Positions 38,009-47,937 of a stretch of DNA of 64,000 bases are shown here, piece by piece; the stretch's first letter is position 1; every line of letters begins with the position of its first letter. A model generated the notes under the pieces. It saw only the letters and a list, made by a program, of their open reading frames with translations, was not told where the DNA came from and made no database searches. Location of the stretch: positions 1,048,501 through 1,112,500 of the forward strand of contig NZ_AP027270.1 in the NCBI RefSeq assembly GCF_036322705.1. The letters run 5' to 3'. A program made the position numbers and the translations under genes. Source of the DNA: Maricaulis maris. GTDB lineage: Bacteria > Pseudomonadota > Alphaproteobacteria > Caulobacterales > Maricaulaceae.

Positions 38009-39190
38009 TCAGAAGTCGGCCTGGATCCGGAACTGGACTGTGTCGCTGGTCTCCGTGAAGGTCGCAGCGTCCATCTCGGCCATCACATAGTTCGCCATGA
38101 CCCGCAGATAGTCGTCCAGATACCAGTTGGCGCCGAAGGTGGTGGCACGGATCTCGCCCAGATTGGCATCGCCAAGGTCGGTGATGTCATACCGCGCAGC
38201 AATTTCGAACGCGCCGTGGCCGCCGCTGAAAATCCCGCTCTCCGGGCGCAGGCGATTGAACACGCCGCCGGATTCCTTGTAGGGGCGGGTTTCGCCCGTC
38301 AGGATCCAGCCGGCCTGTGCGAACCCGCTGTTGAAGCTCGGATCGCTGGCCGGACCATCCAGTGTCAGTTGGGCGAACTCGCCATGAACATGGAAGGGGC
38401 CGTGGATGGCAGCCAGCTCGAGGCCCAGGAAGTCTGAACTGTCGGCGGCGCCGAGAGCCGCGCCGGTACGGTAGTCGATGGCTGTGAAACGGTTGGCCAG
38501 ATGGGCTTGCGGATAGACCCGCAGTCGGGTGCCACCATCATAGTCCATGCCCCGCCAGGATGCCCCGACATGCCAGCGTGTCCCGTCCTGCACGTTCGAC
38601 CAGGTGACGCGGGCTGCGGTCGCGCTTGATCCGTCGGATTCCCGGAACGCAAAATTGTCGTCCATCCGGCCGCCGAACACGCCGACGCTTGCGGTGAAGC
38701 CGTTGCCCGACCAGTTGTAAGCGACCCCGATGCGGCGATCGAGACCAAACAGGTCCGTCGCGATCCCGCGCTCCATGAAGGTGGTGTAGCGCGAGGAGGT
38801 TTCCTCCTCGAGCGAGTTCATGGTCTTGAAGTGGCCAATCCGCACTGTGCCCCGGGGCAGGGTGATGGCAGCGAGGATGTCATTGGGCTTGGCATCGCCG
38901 CTGGCGAAGTCGTACTCCGCCACGAACTTAACCGGGCCATGCTCGATCTCGAAACCGAGCCGCGCCGTCCGGAATTCGGTGCTGTCGGTCGGGTCGCCGC
39001 TAAACGGGCTGGTCCAGTCGACATCGGCCTGGTCAATGAACAGGCGACCGCGCAGCTTGAACGAGCTCTCTCCGTCGGCGCTGTCCCAGCGCGGCGCTGG
39101 CGAGAGCGAGAACCCGCCCTCCTGTGCCAGTGCGGGGGCTGAGGCGAGGCAGGCGAACGCGGCTGCGCCCATCAGTGTGATTCTTGTCAT
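38009..39190 (-). CDS. Phosphate-selective-type outer-membrane porin (OprP/OprO family)
   Basis: A 393-residue protein with a signal peptide (MTRITLMGAAAFACLASAPALA) and alternating strands of a 16-strand beta-barrel, ending with the outer-membrane signature Phe (VQFRIQADF). LRGRLFIDQADVDWTSPF and FRTARLGFEIEHGPVKFVAEYDF at the N-terminus are typical of the phosphate-selective porin family. It lies 24 bases after the chemoreceptor gene on the same strand, so the two may be cotranscribed. The transported substrate (phosphate, polyphosphate or another anion) is inferred from the family only. Confidence 0.88.
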   Translation of the reverse strand: MTRITLMGAAAFACLASAPALAQEGGFSLSPAPRWDSADGESSFKLRGRLFIDQADVDWTSPFSGDPTDSTEFRTARLGFEIEHGPVKFVAEYDFASGDAKPNDILAAITLPRGTVRIGHFKTMNSLEEETSSRYTTFMERGIATDLFGLDRRIGVAYNWSGNGFTASVGVFGGRMDDNFAFRESDGSSATAARVTWSNVQDGTRWHVGASWRGMDYDGGTRLRVYPQAHLANRFTAIDYRTGAALGAADSSDFLGLELAAIHGPFHVHGEFAQLTLDGPASDPSFNSGFAQAGWILTGETRPYKESGGVFNRLRPESGIFSGGHGAFEIAARYDITDLGDANLGEIRATTFGANWYLDDYLRVMANYVMAEMDAATFTETSDTVQFRIQADF

Positions 39191-39214
39191 GGTTTTCGTC
39201 CTGATTGGGGCCGG

Positions 39215-41179
39215 TCAAGCAGCGCGGATCTGTTGCAGGAAGCTCGCGAGAGCGTCCTTGAGGCGTTCGGCATCGCCAGAAACACCTTGGGCGGCCGACA
39301 GCATTTCTCCGGCGCCGGCATCGGTATCGCGGACATTGACGGAAAGGGCCGTAATGCTCTCGGTTACCTGCGAGGTGCCGGCAGCGGCTTGGGAGACACT
39401 GCCGGCGATTTCCCGCGCCGCGGCATCTTGCTGCTCGATCGCCGAGGCGATGGCAGTCGTGCTGGCCGACACGCGATCGATGGTCGAAGCCATCGAGCCG
39501 ATCGCGGCAATCGCGTGATCACCACTCTTCTGGATGGCATCGATCTGGTCCGCGATCTCAAGCGTGGCCTTGGCGGTCTGATCGGCGAGGGCCTTGACCT
39601 CGGAGGCGACGACAGCGAAGCCCTTGCCGGCATCACCGGCGCGCGAGGCCTCGATTGTCGCATTGAGCGCCAACAGGTTGGTCTGTTCGGCGATTGACTG
39701 GATCAGGGTGACGACATCACCAATCTTGATGGCGGCTTCGCCGAGACCGGAGACGGTCGTCCGTGTGACGTCGGCTTCCTGGACTGCGTCGCTGGTCAGC
39801 GTTCGGGATTCCGTCACCTGGCGATTGATCTCCCGGATAGAGCTGGTCAGCTCCTCGGCGGCAGAGGCGACCGCCTGAGTGTTCGCTGATGTTTCCTCTG
39901 CAGCGCTGGCGACGATGGATGACCGTTCTTCTGATTGCCGGGCAGCGTCGCGCAAGCGATCAGCGACCTGGATCATGGCCGCGGACGCGGACGAGACATC
40001 CTTGGCAATGCTGCCGACGCTGGCGTCGAATTCATCGGCCATCTCGTTCATGATGCGGCGCTTTTCTTCAGCGGCGCGCTCGTCCGCAAGCGCCTGTTCG
40101 GCCCGCATCTGGTCGATCTCGATCTGGTTTTTCTGGAAGACGAGAACGGCGCCGGCCATCAAACCGATCTCGCCACCTTGCGAGGTCGCCGGTATCGTGC
40201 CGTCGGTCCGGCCTTTTGCGAGTGCCCCCATGGCGTCCGTCAGGGCCTTGATCGGAGAGGCGATGGAGCGTCCGACCATCCAGCACAAAACCCCGGCGAT
40301 CGCGGCGATGGCGATCACCATCCCGAGTGTGAGCATGCGGATCCGGTCGCGTTCTTCGGCCAGGGCCTGGGCTGCCGCCCGGCCTTCGCTCTGTGCGCGG
40401 TCGAGAATGAGCGTGAAGTCGGGGTCCATTTCAGCGAAGATGGCCGACAGCTCGCCGACGGTTTCGCTGATCGCCAGCTGACCTTCCGCCCATGCGTGGA
40501 AATCACGTGAGTAGGCTGCCATCAACGCTGTGATCGCGGTGATGTCGGCTGCGGGGTAATCACGCTGGGCAAGCAGGTCCGCAAACTCGCCCTGGCGTGT
40601 CTCGAAAGAGGTGATGTAGCGGGCGCTGCTGCGGAGCATGAAATCCTTTTCGTGACGCCGCATCATCAGCATCAACACTGTCAGCTCGGCATCGTTGAAG
40701 TCGGCGAGTCGCTCCTCAACGTCATGAACCGAGGCTCGCAGGGCACCTTGCAGCCCTTCCTCATGGGTCAGGCCCAGCGACGTCTGGTCGGCAACCACCT
40801 GTCCAAACACCGAGCGGTGCCGCGGGAGCTGGCTTTCCAGTCGGCTGATCGCCGCCTCGATATCGGCAGGTGTGTCGAGTCGGCGCAGGGCTTCGAGATG
40901 GGCGGCGACCTGGTCAGCGGCCTGCTCGTAAAGACCGAGATAGCGGGCCTGGTTGCGAAGCAGGAAGTCCTTTTCGCGTCGGCGCATCTGCAGCGCACTG
41001 ATTTCCATTTCCAGTGACAGGCGTTCGATCTCGGTGAAATTGCTTTGGCGTGCGAGGGCTCGGGTCGTCGCCGTGTCGCTGTACCAGAGCGTTGCCGCGA
41101 GCGAGATCAGGGTGAAGGCAATCAGCCCGCCCAGGATTCCAACACGTGCAAAAATGGGAAGTGTGCTTAGTCCTCGCAT
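39215..41179 (-). CDS. Methyl-accepting chemotaxis protein with HBM sensor
   Basis: A 654-residue chemoreceptor. It has an N-terminal helix ([20 protein letters not shown]), then a periplasmic helical bimodular (HBM) domain with two copies of the motif [10 protein letters not shown] / [11 protein letters not shown] second membrane helix ([21 protein letters not shown]) leads to HAMP ([16 protein letters not shown]), and the cytoplasmic signalling hairpin tip is [22 protein letters not shown] domains bind small ligands such as carboxylic acids. ATG 41179 is chosen because AGAGGAC precedes it. No CheB/CheR pentapeptide is seen at the end (QQIRAA). The pairing with a porin may link uptake and taxis. 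Confidence 0.93.
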   Translation of the reverse strand: MRGLSTLPIFARVGILGGLIAFTLISLAATLWYSDTATTRALARQSNFTEIERLSLEMEISALQMRRREKDFLLRNQARYLGLYEQAADQVAAHLEALRRLDTPADIEAAISRLESQLPRHRSVFGQVVADQTSLGLTHEEGLQGALRASVHDVEERLADFNDAELTVLMLMMRRHEKDFMLRSSARYITSFETRQGEFADLLAQRDYPAADITAITALMAAYSRDFHAWAEGQLAISETVGELSAIFAEMDPDFTLILDRAQSEGRAAAQALAEERDRIRMLTLGMVIAIAAIAGVLCWMVGRSIASPIKALTDAMGALAKGRTDGTIPATSQGGEIGLMAGAVLVFQKNQIEIDQMRAEQALADERAAEEKRRIMNEMADEFDASVGSIAKDVSSASAAMIQVADRLRDAARQSEERSSIVASAAEETSANTQAVASAAEELTSSIREINRQVTESRTLTSDAVQEADVTRTTVSGLGEAAIKIGDVVTLIQSIAEQTNLLALNATIEASRAGDAGKGFAVVASEVKALADQTAKATLEIADQIDAIQKSGDHAIAAIGSMASTIDRVSASTTAIASAIEQQDAAAREIAGSVSQAAAGTSQVTESITALSVNVRDTDAGAGEMLSAAQGVSGDAERLKDALASFLQQIRAA

Positions 41180-41227
41180 AATATGTCCTCTGGTGGACGG
41201 CCCGGGGGCCATCCACGTCTTTCTCAA

Positions 41228-41530
41228 CCGATATCGAAGCTGGCCCCGCTAAAGCGCACGCGGAGCGTTCATGACAGTTTTTTGTAATTCGCGAGGATTC
41301 GGGGGCTGTTAGGGATATTTGCGTCCAGCATTTCGGGTGTAACCGAATCCTGTGGTTGATCCCGCGCATGCCTCGGACCCGCCGCCGGTCAAATGGGGCG
41401 TCGATACGGATCGAGATCGGTTGCATACAGAAACCCTGCCGATCATGCGGATCGGATTACAGAGTCTTGATGGGCCGCCAGAGAGGGGGCGGACGCTGGC
41501 CGCGTACCGGTGTGCTGCCGCGCCGTCCGG
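41228..41530. other. Intergenic region, no gene seen
   Basis: About 300 bases between the chemoreceptor start and the nitroreductase stop. It should contain the chemoreceptor promoter. No convincing ORF, hairpin or repeat found. Confidence 0.5.
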
Positions 41531-42157
41531 CTAGGCGTCCCAGCGGTCGATATGCGCCGCGGGGCGGGCGCGTTCGACGGGCTCTTCGGTGACCGAGCCG
41601 ATGTAGATGAAGCCGGCGATACGCTCTCCCGAGCGCAGGCCGAGCGCATCCTTGACCTGGGGGTCATAGGCGTACCACTCGGTCAGCCACTGGGCGCCGA
41701 ATCCCATCGCCGATGCGGCGATCAGCATGTTCTGGCAGACAGCTCCGGCCGAGAGGATCTGCTCCCATTCGGGGACCTTGTGCTTCTCCAGAACGTTTGA
41801 AATCACGGCAATGACCAGTGGTGCCCGGTTCAGCCGGTTCGTCTCGAACGCAATCTGGGCCTCGCCGGCGTCCGGCGTCGCTGCCGCGAACACCTTGCCC
41901 AGGATCTGGCCGAAATCGGACCGGGCCTCCCCCTCGAACAGCATGAATCGCCACGGCGTCAGCTTGCCATGATCGGGGACGCGCGCCGCAATGCCGAGCA
42001 GACGCTCGACCTGGTCCGGCGAGGGCCCGGGTTCGGCCATGGTAATCGCGGTTGCCGAGCGACGACGGGTCAAAAGCGCAAGCGTTTCCGGACTGCGATG
42101 GCATGGCGCAAGACGCTCGCCGGGAGCCGGAAACGGAGGAAGAGCTGTATCATTCAT
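41531..42157 (-). CDS. Nitroreductase-family FMN oxidoreductase
   Basis: A 208-residue protein of the nitroreductase fold, near the YdjA-type short subfamily. ALLTRRRSATAITMAEPGPS is the N-terminal FMN-phosphate loop; RVPDHGKLTPWRFMLFEG is the conserved 'D.g...PWrf' block; SAGAVCQNMLIAASAMGFGAQWL and SGERIAGFIYIG are the C-terminal FMN-binding blocks. The start at 42157 follows a GGAGGAAGAG-like region on the minus strand. A TetR gene starts 115 bases away on the other strand, so the intergenic region may hold shared control elements. The substrate is unknown. Confidence 0.88.
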   Translation of the reverse strand: MNDTALPPFPAPGERLAPCHRSPETLALLTRRRSATAITMAEPGPSPDQVERLLGIAARVPDHGKLTPWRFMLFEGEARSDFGQILGKVFAAATPDAGEAQIAFETNRLNRAPLVIAVISNVLEKHKVPEWEQILSAGAVCQNMLIAASAMGFGAQWLTEWYAYDPQVKDALGLRSGERIAGFIYIGSVTEEPVERARPAAHIDRWDA

Positions 42158-42272
42158 TATGATGACTGACCTGATGGCTGCGAGACTAGCTTTGACCTTG
42201 ACGGTCCGTGGTCGGTATACCTGTTGTCGGGGACCGGACTCAAAGTGAGTGGGTGTGGGGTAAGTTGCAAGC

Positions 42273-42923
42273 ATGAACGCTGAAATCGCCTTTGAAGATG
42301 ATACGCCGGCCGACCGTCGCCGCCGCAAGGTGCGTGAAGCCATCATTGATGCGGCGGAGGCAATCTTCACGTCGGATGGCGAGGAAGGTATCTCCATGCG
42401 CCGCCTGGCCGAGGCGATCGATTACTCGCCGGCGGCGATTTACAAGTATTTCGCGTCCAAGGACGATCTCTTCACGGCGATCCGGGAGATGTTCTTCGAG
42501 CGTCTGCTCGCGCGCATCCATGCGGCGATGGAAGAAGGCGGCGAGACCGCCAAGCTCTGCTCGCGCTGCATGCGGGCCTATATCGAGACCGGTACCGAGG
42601 AGCCCAATCATTACATGATGGCGTTTTCGCCGTCGGTGACCGGCAAGCCGCATATCCACGACGAAAAAGAAGTCGCTTTCGAGGCCGAGGAAAAACTGGT
42701 CCAGATGATCCAGGCCGGCCAGCTCGAAGGCTCGTTCCGCGAAGTCGATCCACGTGTCGCGTCCAAGAGTGTCTGGGCCAGCCTGCATGGACTGACCATG
42801 CTGATTGTCTCTCTGGATGACTTTCCAAACGGGATGCCGGGGTCGGAACATGTGTCCCTGGATGCAGTGATCGATCTGCACACCGACATGATCATGCGCG
42901 GGCTTACAAAGGACGTGTCATAA
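42273..42923 (+). CDS. TetR-family repressor of the adjacent RND pump
   Basis: A 216-residue regulator: the HTH is MRRLAEAIDYSPAAIYKYFASKDDLF, and the C-terminal ligand-binding domain is helical with a short Cys pair (AKLCSRCMRAY). It lies 88 bases before the RND adaptor gene in the same direction, with a palindrome between, so it probably represses the pump and is released by a drug or metabolite. Confidence 0.88.
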   Translation: MNAEIAFEDDTPADRRRRKVREAIIDAAEAIFTSDGEEGISMRRLAEAIDYSPAAIYKYFASKDDLFTAIREMFFERLLARIHAAMEEGGETAKLCSRCMRAYIETGTEEPNHYMMAFSPSVTGKPHIHDEKEVAFEAEEKLVQMIQAGQLEGSFREVDPRVASKSVWASLHGLTMLIVSLDDFPNGMPGSEHVSLDAVIDLHTDMIMRGLTKDVS

Positions 42924-42938
42924 ATATTTTTTGAAAAT

Positions 42939-42953
42939 GTGAACGGCGTTCAC
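42939..42953. promoter_or_regulatory. TetR operator-like palindrome
   Basis: GTGAACGGCGTTCAC is a perfect inverted repeat with a 3-base centre, 59 bases before the adaptor start and 16 bases after the TetR stop. The AT-rich TAAATATTTTTT just before it may be part of the promoter. GTGAAC/GTTCAC half-sites are typical for TetR repressors of RND pumps. Confidence 0.7.
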
Positions 42954-43011
42954 TTCTCAAACGGCATTTATCGCCCTATATCCTCGTCCATGACAGGGCG
43001 AGGGTGTTCAC

Positions 43012-44151
43012 ATGTCTCTTTACAAACGGCCTTTGGGTGCCGGAATGGCAGTCGGCCTTGCGGCCTTCCTGGTCGCCATCCTGGTGTTCGGGGTGACGGC
43101 CTTGCGGGCCGAAGCCAACTTCGTCGCCAGCGCACCGCCGCCAATCAGCGTTTCAGCGATAACCGCGACCTATGACCCGGACGCCCGGATTGCCGAGTTC
43201 TTTCCCGGTCTGATCACCGCGCGCCGGCAAAGTGCGCTCGGTTTTGAGCGGGCAGGGCGCATTGATGAGGTTCTTGTGGATGTGGGGGCCCGTGTCGTCG
43301 AAGGTGACGTTCTGGCCCGGCTTGATGTGCGCGCTCTGGAGGCGCAGATCGCCGCGGCGGATGCCCAGACCGCCGAGGCCGCCGCCCAGACAGCCCTGGC
43401 GCGGGATACGGAGACCCGCCAGGCACAATTGCTGGAGCGCGGCCACATCTCGCAACAACGTTTCGACGAGGTTCGAACCTCGACCCGGGCCGCCCTCGCG
43501 CGTCAAAACGCGGCCGCCGCTGCTGCGGATGCCTTGCGGATCCAGCTCGATCTTTCCGTCGTCACGGCCCCCTTCGACGGTGTGGTCACAGCGCGGCGAG
43601 GGGATGAAGGCGCGATCGCGTCACCGGGGCAACCCCTGCTCGATCTGGTTGAACTGGACTCACTCGAGGTCCGTGTCGGTCTTCCGCAATCTGTTGCCGC
43701 CCGCTATCGAGCCGGGGACGCCGTGCGTTTTGCTGTCGATAGCCAGGTAGCGCCCGTGGAGGGCCATTTTCGGGCCTCCTCCGCGGTCGTGGACCGGCAG
43801 ACCCGGACGGTGACGGCTGTCTTCGACCTCGAGCCGGGCCAACCGGTCGCCGCCGGTCAGATCGTCCGCCTGGCGGTGGAAACGCCGATCGGAGCCGATG
43901 GGTTCTGGGTGCCGACAGCCGCCCTTGCCGAGGGGCGCCGTGGCCTGTGGTCGGTCTATGTCCTCGCGCCCGATGAGGATGGGGCCTACCGGCTGGAACC
44001 GCGCGTCGTCGAAACTGTCCGGATCGAAGTTGAGCGCATCTATGTGCGCGGTGCCGTCGAAGACGGTGAATTGCTGCTGGCCTCCGGTCTTCAGCGGATA
44101 ACGCCGGGACAGCATGTCGTGCCGGCGGGCGAGGCGGGGCGGGGCCAATGA
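43012..44151 (+). CDS. RND efflux periplasmic adaptor
   Basis: A 379-residue membrane fusion protein with an N-terminal membrane anchor (MAVGLAAFLVAILVFGVTAL), lipoyl halves around FERAGRIDEVLVDVGARVVEG and TAPFDGVVTARRGDEGAIAS, and an alpha-hairpin between them (about 100-170). Beta-barrel and membrane-proximal domains follow. The stop overlaps the start of the pump gene by four bases. It should join the RND pump to an outer-membrane channel encoded elsewhere, since no tolC-like gene is present here. Confidence 0.92.
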   Translation: MSLYKRPLGAGMAVGLAAFLVAILVFGVTALRAEANFVASAPPPISVSAITATYDPDARIAEFFPGLITARRQSALGFERAGRIDEVLVDVGARVVEGDVLARLDVRALEAQIAAADAQTAEAAAQTALARDTETRQAQLLERGHISQQRFDEVRTSTRAALARQNAAAAAADALRIQLDLSVVTAPFDGVVTARRGDEGAIASPGQPLLDLVELDSLEVRVGLPQSVAARYRAGDAVRFAVDSQVAPVEGHFRASSAVVDRQTRTVTAVFDLEPGQPVAAGQIVRLAVETPIGADGFWVPTAALAEGRRGLWSVYVLAPDEDGAYRLEPRVVETVRIEVERIYVRGAVEDGELLLASGLQRITPGQHVVPAGEAGRGQ

Positions 44152-47100
44152 GCACGCTCTTCTATCGCTACTCACGCCTGACGGCGCTGGCCGTCATCCT
44201 TCTGGTCGCCGCGGGTTTCGGGGCGCTCCTGTCGCTGGGTCGCCAGGAGGATCCATCCCTGACCGAACGGTTCGGTCTTGTGGTCACAGCTTTCCCGGGC
44301 GCCTCTGCGGAGCGGGTGGAAGCACTGGTCACCGAGCCGCTGGAAAACGCCATCCACGAACTGGCCGAGATCAACCAGACCAGTTCCAATTCGCGGTCGG
44401 GTGTGTCGGTGATCCAGTTGCAGATCCGCGAGGACCTCAACGAAACCCAGGTCGACCAGGCCTGGACCCAGATCCGGGAACAGGTTGAAAGCGTCCGCCC
44501 GCGCCTGCCGCAGGGCGTGATCGCGCCGGATGTGCGGCGTCAGTATCTCGGCGCGGCAACCATGATTGTTTCGCTGACCTGGGGTGATAGCGGCGAGGAA
44601 AACCTCGCCATTCTCTCACGGCTGGCGACTGACCTTGAATCCCAGCTACGCAATATGAGCGGTACGGAGGAGACCGCGGTTTACGGCGAGGTCGAGGAGG
44701 AGATCCGGATCCTGGCCGATCCGGATACGCTCGCGGCGCTCGGTCTGACCATGGCGGACCTGGCAAGGCTCACGGCGAGTGCGGACTCGAAGTCGCCGGC
44801 AGGAGAGCTGCGCGCGGGAGGCGTTGATCTCAATGTCGAGATCGCCGGCGAGTTTGACGGGCTGGACCGGATCCGGGCGATCGCGCTGGGGGAGGGGCCT
44901 GATGGCGAATTCATTCGTGTCGGCGATGTCGCCGACGTCGAGAAAGGCGCACGTTCGCCGGTCGAAGCCCTGGCGACGACCCATGGTCAGCGTGCGGTCT
45001 TTGTCGCGGCCTACCTGCAGCCCGAATTGCGCGTGGATACCTGGTCGGCTTCGGCCGATGCGGTCGTCGCCGCGTTTGCGGCGTCGGTTCCCGGGGTAGA
45101 GGTCGAGACCATCTTCCGGCAGGCCGACTATGTCGACAGCCGCCTGAGCGGACTGGCGCGCGATCTGGGCTACTCGGCGCTGATCGTGTTCGCGGTTCTT
45201 TTCCTGATGATGGGCTGGCGCGCCGCGTTGATCGTCGGCTCGGCCTTGCCGCTGACTGTTCTGGCCGTGTTGATCCTGACGCGTCTCTATGGCGAGCCCC
45301 TGCACCAGATGTCAGTGACCGGGCTTGTTGTTGCGCTCGGTCTGTTGATCGACAACGCCATCGTGGTCGTAGACGAATACCGCTTGATGCGGGCCCGCGG
45401 CGCGGCGCCGGTCGATGCACTCGACAAGGCCCTGCGGCACCTCTTTGCGCCGCTGCTGGCGTCGACACTGACAACCGTCTTCGCGTTCGCGCCGATCGCC
45501 CTGATGCCGGGCGCCGCGGGCGAGTTTATCTCGATGATTGGGATTTCGGTGATCTTTGCGGTTGTTTCCTCCTTCATCCTGGCGATGACCGTGGTCGGTG
45601 CGTTCGCAGCCTGGTTCGATGATCCGTCGATCACCGATGGTCCCCGCCGCTTCTGGCGTCAGGGTATCGGTGCCGGACCGTTGGCCGGTTTCTATCCTGC
45701 CGTGCTTGACGCGATCACCCGCAGGCCATGGACGGGACTTGTCGGCGGGATCGTGCTGCCGATTGCCGGCTTCGCGGCCGCGTCGACCTTGCCGATGCAA
45801 TTCTTTCCGCCAACCGAACGCGACATGTTCCAGCTCTCGCTGGAATTGCCGTCTTCGACCTCGATTGCGGAAACCCGACGGCAGACGGAGCGGGCCTCGG
45901 CGTTGATCGAGTCCTATGAGGGTGTTGATCGTGTCTCCTGGGTCATCGGCGAAAGCGCGCCGCGTACGTATTACAACGTGGTCGGCAATACGAGCGGCGT
46001 CTCGAGTTATGCCGCCGGCTTTGTCCGGACGGTGTCGCCCGAGGCAACCGCCCGTATCCTGCCGGACCTGCAACGCCGCGTGATGTCGGAATTTCCCGAC
46101 GCCCGCCTGCTGACCCTGCCCTTCGAGCAGGGACCGCCCATCCCGGCCCCGATCGAGCTGGTCCTCGTCGGGCCGGAGCTGTCCGAGCTCAACCGGCTGG
46201 GCAATGAAATCCGCGCCGTCCTGGCGCAGACCCCGACGATCACGCACACGCTCGCCCTGCTGGAAATGGGGGAGCCTGTGGCCCGGATCATGGCCGATGA
46301 AGCCTCTGCGGAACTCGCCGGAATTCGTCTCGATGACCTCGCCAACCGGTTGCGTGGCGAATTGGACGGCGTTGTGGGCGGAAGCGTGCTGGAAGGCGTT
46401 GAGGAATTGCCGGTTCGGGTCATTGCCCGTGACTCCCGGCGGTCCAGCCTTTCATCCGTTTCCGCCTCTCCTCTTGCGGCTCCGGGTCGGGACATCCTGT
46501 CCTCGCCGATGGCGGCGCTGGGGGAGGTGGTCCTGGCGCCTCAAGTCGCGCGGATCCCGCATGAGGACGGTCGCCGCGTCAACACGATCTATGGCTATCT
46601 CGATCCCTACACGCTTCCGGCGCCGGCGCTGGAGCATTTCTTTGGTGCACTCGATGCAGCCGGCATCATCCTGCCGCCGGGCTATGAACTGCAGGTGGCC
46701 GGTGAGGCGGCCGAGCGCGGCAGTGCGATGGCCGGTCTGTTCGGGACCGCCGTGCCGCTGCTGGTCCTGATGATCGGGTCGGTCGTGCTTGCCTTCAATT
46801 CCTTCCGCTATGCCGGGGTCATCTTCATCGTCGCCTTCCTGTCGGTCGGTCTGGCAATGTTCGGCGTCTGGGCCTTCGGGACACCGCTTGGCTTCAACGC
46901 CATTGTCGGCTCGATGGGGTTGATGGGGCTGTCGATCAATGGTGCGATCGTGGTCTTGTCGGCGCTGCGGGCCAATCCGGCTGCCGTTGCGCTGGAGGCG
47001 GGTGCGGTCCAGGCCACCGTCATGGACGCGACCCGGCATATCATCTCGACCACGCTGACCACGATCGGTGGTTTCATCCCGCTCATCCTGTCGGGTGACA

Positions 47101-47297
47101 GTTTCTGGCTGCCCTTTGCGGCGGCGATGGTAGGCGGCGTCGCGGGCTCGGCCCTGCTGGCCCTGATCTTCGCGCCTGCCGCTTTCACGCTGATGGCGCG
47201 CCTCGCGGCAAGGAAGCGACGTCTGGCCGGGATGCTGCAACAGGGCGGTGAGGGACGATCGTCGGCAGGCTTGTCCGGTCGCCCCCAACACGCCTAG
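44148..47297 (+). CDS. RND multidrug efflux transporter
   Basis: A 1049-residue inner-membrane pump of the RND superfamily (HAE-like). It has a normal two-fold repeat: TM1 (LTALAVILLVAAGFGALLSL), a periplasmic porter domain, and TM4 with VALGLLIDNAIVVVDEYRLM. In TM4 the second of the usual two adjacent Asp is Asn, a common variant of this subfamily. The second half (TAVPLLVLMIGSVVLAFNSF and following helices) is complete. Substrates are likely lipophilic toxins or drugs. It forms an operon with its adaptor and the TetR gene. Confidence 0.93.
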   Translation: MSTLFYRYSRLTALAVILLVAAGFGALLSLGRQEDPSLTERFGLVVTAFPGASAERVEALVTEPLENAIHELAEINQTSSNSRSGVSVIQLQIREDLNETQVDQAWTQIREQVESVRPRLPQGVIAPDVRRQYLGAATMIVSLTWGDSGEENLAILSRLATDLESQLRNMSGTEETAVYGEVEEEIRILADPDTLAALGLTMADLARLTASADSKSPAGELRAGGVDLNVEIAGEFDGLDRIRAIALGEGPDGEFIRVGDVADVEKGARSPVEALATTHGQRAVFVAAYLQPELRVDTWSASADAVVAAFAASVPGVEVETIFRQADYVDSRLSGLARDLGYSALIVFAVLFLMMGWRAALIVGSALPLTVLAVLILTRLYGEPLHQMSVTGLVVALGLLIDNAIVVVDEYRLMRARGAAPVDALDKALRHLFAPLLASTLTTVFAFAPIALMPGAAGEFISMIGISVIFAVVSSFILAMTVVGAFAAWFDDPSITDGPRRFWRQGIGAGPLAGFYPAVLDAITRRPWTGLVGGIVLPIAGFAAASTLPMQFFPPTERDMFQLSLELPSSTSIAETRRQTERASALIESYEGVDRVSWVIGESAPRTYYNVVGNTSGVSSYAAGFVRTVSPEATARILPDLQRRVMSEFPDARLLTLPFEQGPPIPAPIELVLVGPELSELNRLGNEIRAVLAQTPTITHTLALLEMGEPVARIMADEASAELAGIRLDDLANRLRGELDGVVGGSVLEGVEELPVRVIARDSRRSSLSSVSASPLAAPGRDILSSPMAALGEVVLAPQVARIPHEDGRRVNTIYGYLDPYTLPAPALEHFFGALDAAGIILPPGYELQVAGEAAERGSAMAGLFGTAVPLLVLMIGSVVLAFNSFRYAGVIFIVAFLSVGLAMFGVWAFGTPLGFNAIVGSMGLMGLSINGAIVVLSALRANPAAVALEAGAVQATVMDATRHIISTTLTTIGGFIPLILSGDSFWLPFAAAMVGGVAGSALLALIFAPAAFTLMARLAARKRRLAGMLQQGGEGRSSAGLSGRPQHA

Positions 47298-47331
47298 CCC
47301 TGAGACGGGCGGCAGCAGGAAAAGGTGCCCC

Positions 47332-47937
47332 ATGAGCAAGATGCGTGGCCCGTGGCAAGTGCACGCCACCAAGGAAGTCTACCGCAATCCCTGGGTCAGC
47401 CTGACCGAGCATGCGGTCACGCGCCCGGATGGTGAGCCCGGTCTTTACGGCGTGGTCGGCTTCGCCAATCTGGCCCTCGCCATCCTGCCGGTCTTGCCAG
47501 ATGGCCATATCGTCCTCGTCGGACAGCACCGGTTTCCGCAGGACCGCTATAGCTGGGAAATCCCGGAGGGCGGTGGCCCGCTCGGCGAGGACCCGCTCGA
47601 AGGCGCGGCCCGTGAGCTGCGCGAGGAGACCGGCTATCGGGCGGAGCATTGGCGGGAGATCCTGCGGATGGACCTTTCCAACTCGGTCACGGATGAGTGT
47701 GCGGTCGGATTTCTTGCCACCGGCCTGACGCCCGGCGAGGCCGAGCCCGACGGAACAGAAGCGCTGCGCATTCGTCACATACATTTTCGTGATGCGCTGG
47801 CCGAGGTGAAATCGGGCAGGATCCGGGACGCCTTGACAGTGGCGATGCTGCTGCAAGCGTACTACATGGCTCGTGAGGGTGAGCTGGAGGATGATCTGGC
47901 CGCCGCGATGCTGGACCAAGGGACGAGGAGAGCGTGA
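47332..47937 (+). CDS. NUDIX hydrolase
   Basis: A 201-residue pyrophosphatase of ADP-ribose or similar nucleoside diphosphates. The NUDIX box G-x5-E-x7-R-E-x2-E-E-x-G is complete: GGGPLGE, DPLEGAARELREETGY. The N-terminal part (EVYRNPWVSLTEHAVTRPDG) and length resemble ADP-sugar pyrophosphatases. Its TGA overlaps the ATG of cysE (GTGATG), so the two genes are translationally coupled. Confidence 0.9.
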   Translation: MSKMRGPWQVHATKEVYRNPWVSLTEHAVTRPDGEPGLYGVVGFANLALAILPVLPDGHIVLVGQHRFPQDRYSWEIPEGGGPLGEDPLEGAARELREETGYRAEHWREILRMDLSNSVTDECAVGFLATGLTPGEAEPDGTEALRIRHIHFRDALAEVKSGRIRDALTVAMLLQAYYMAREGELEDDLAAAMLDQGTRRA

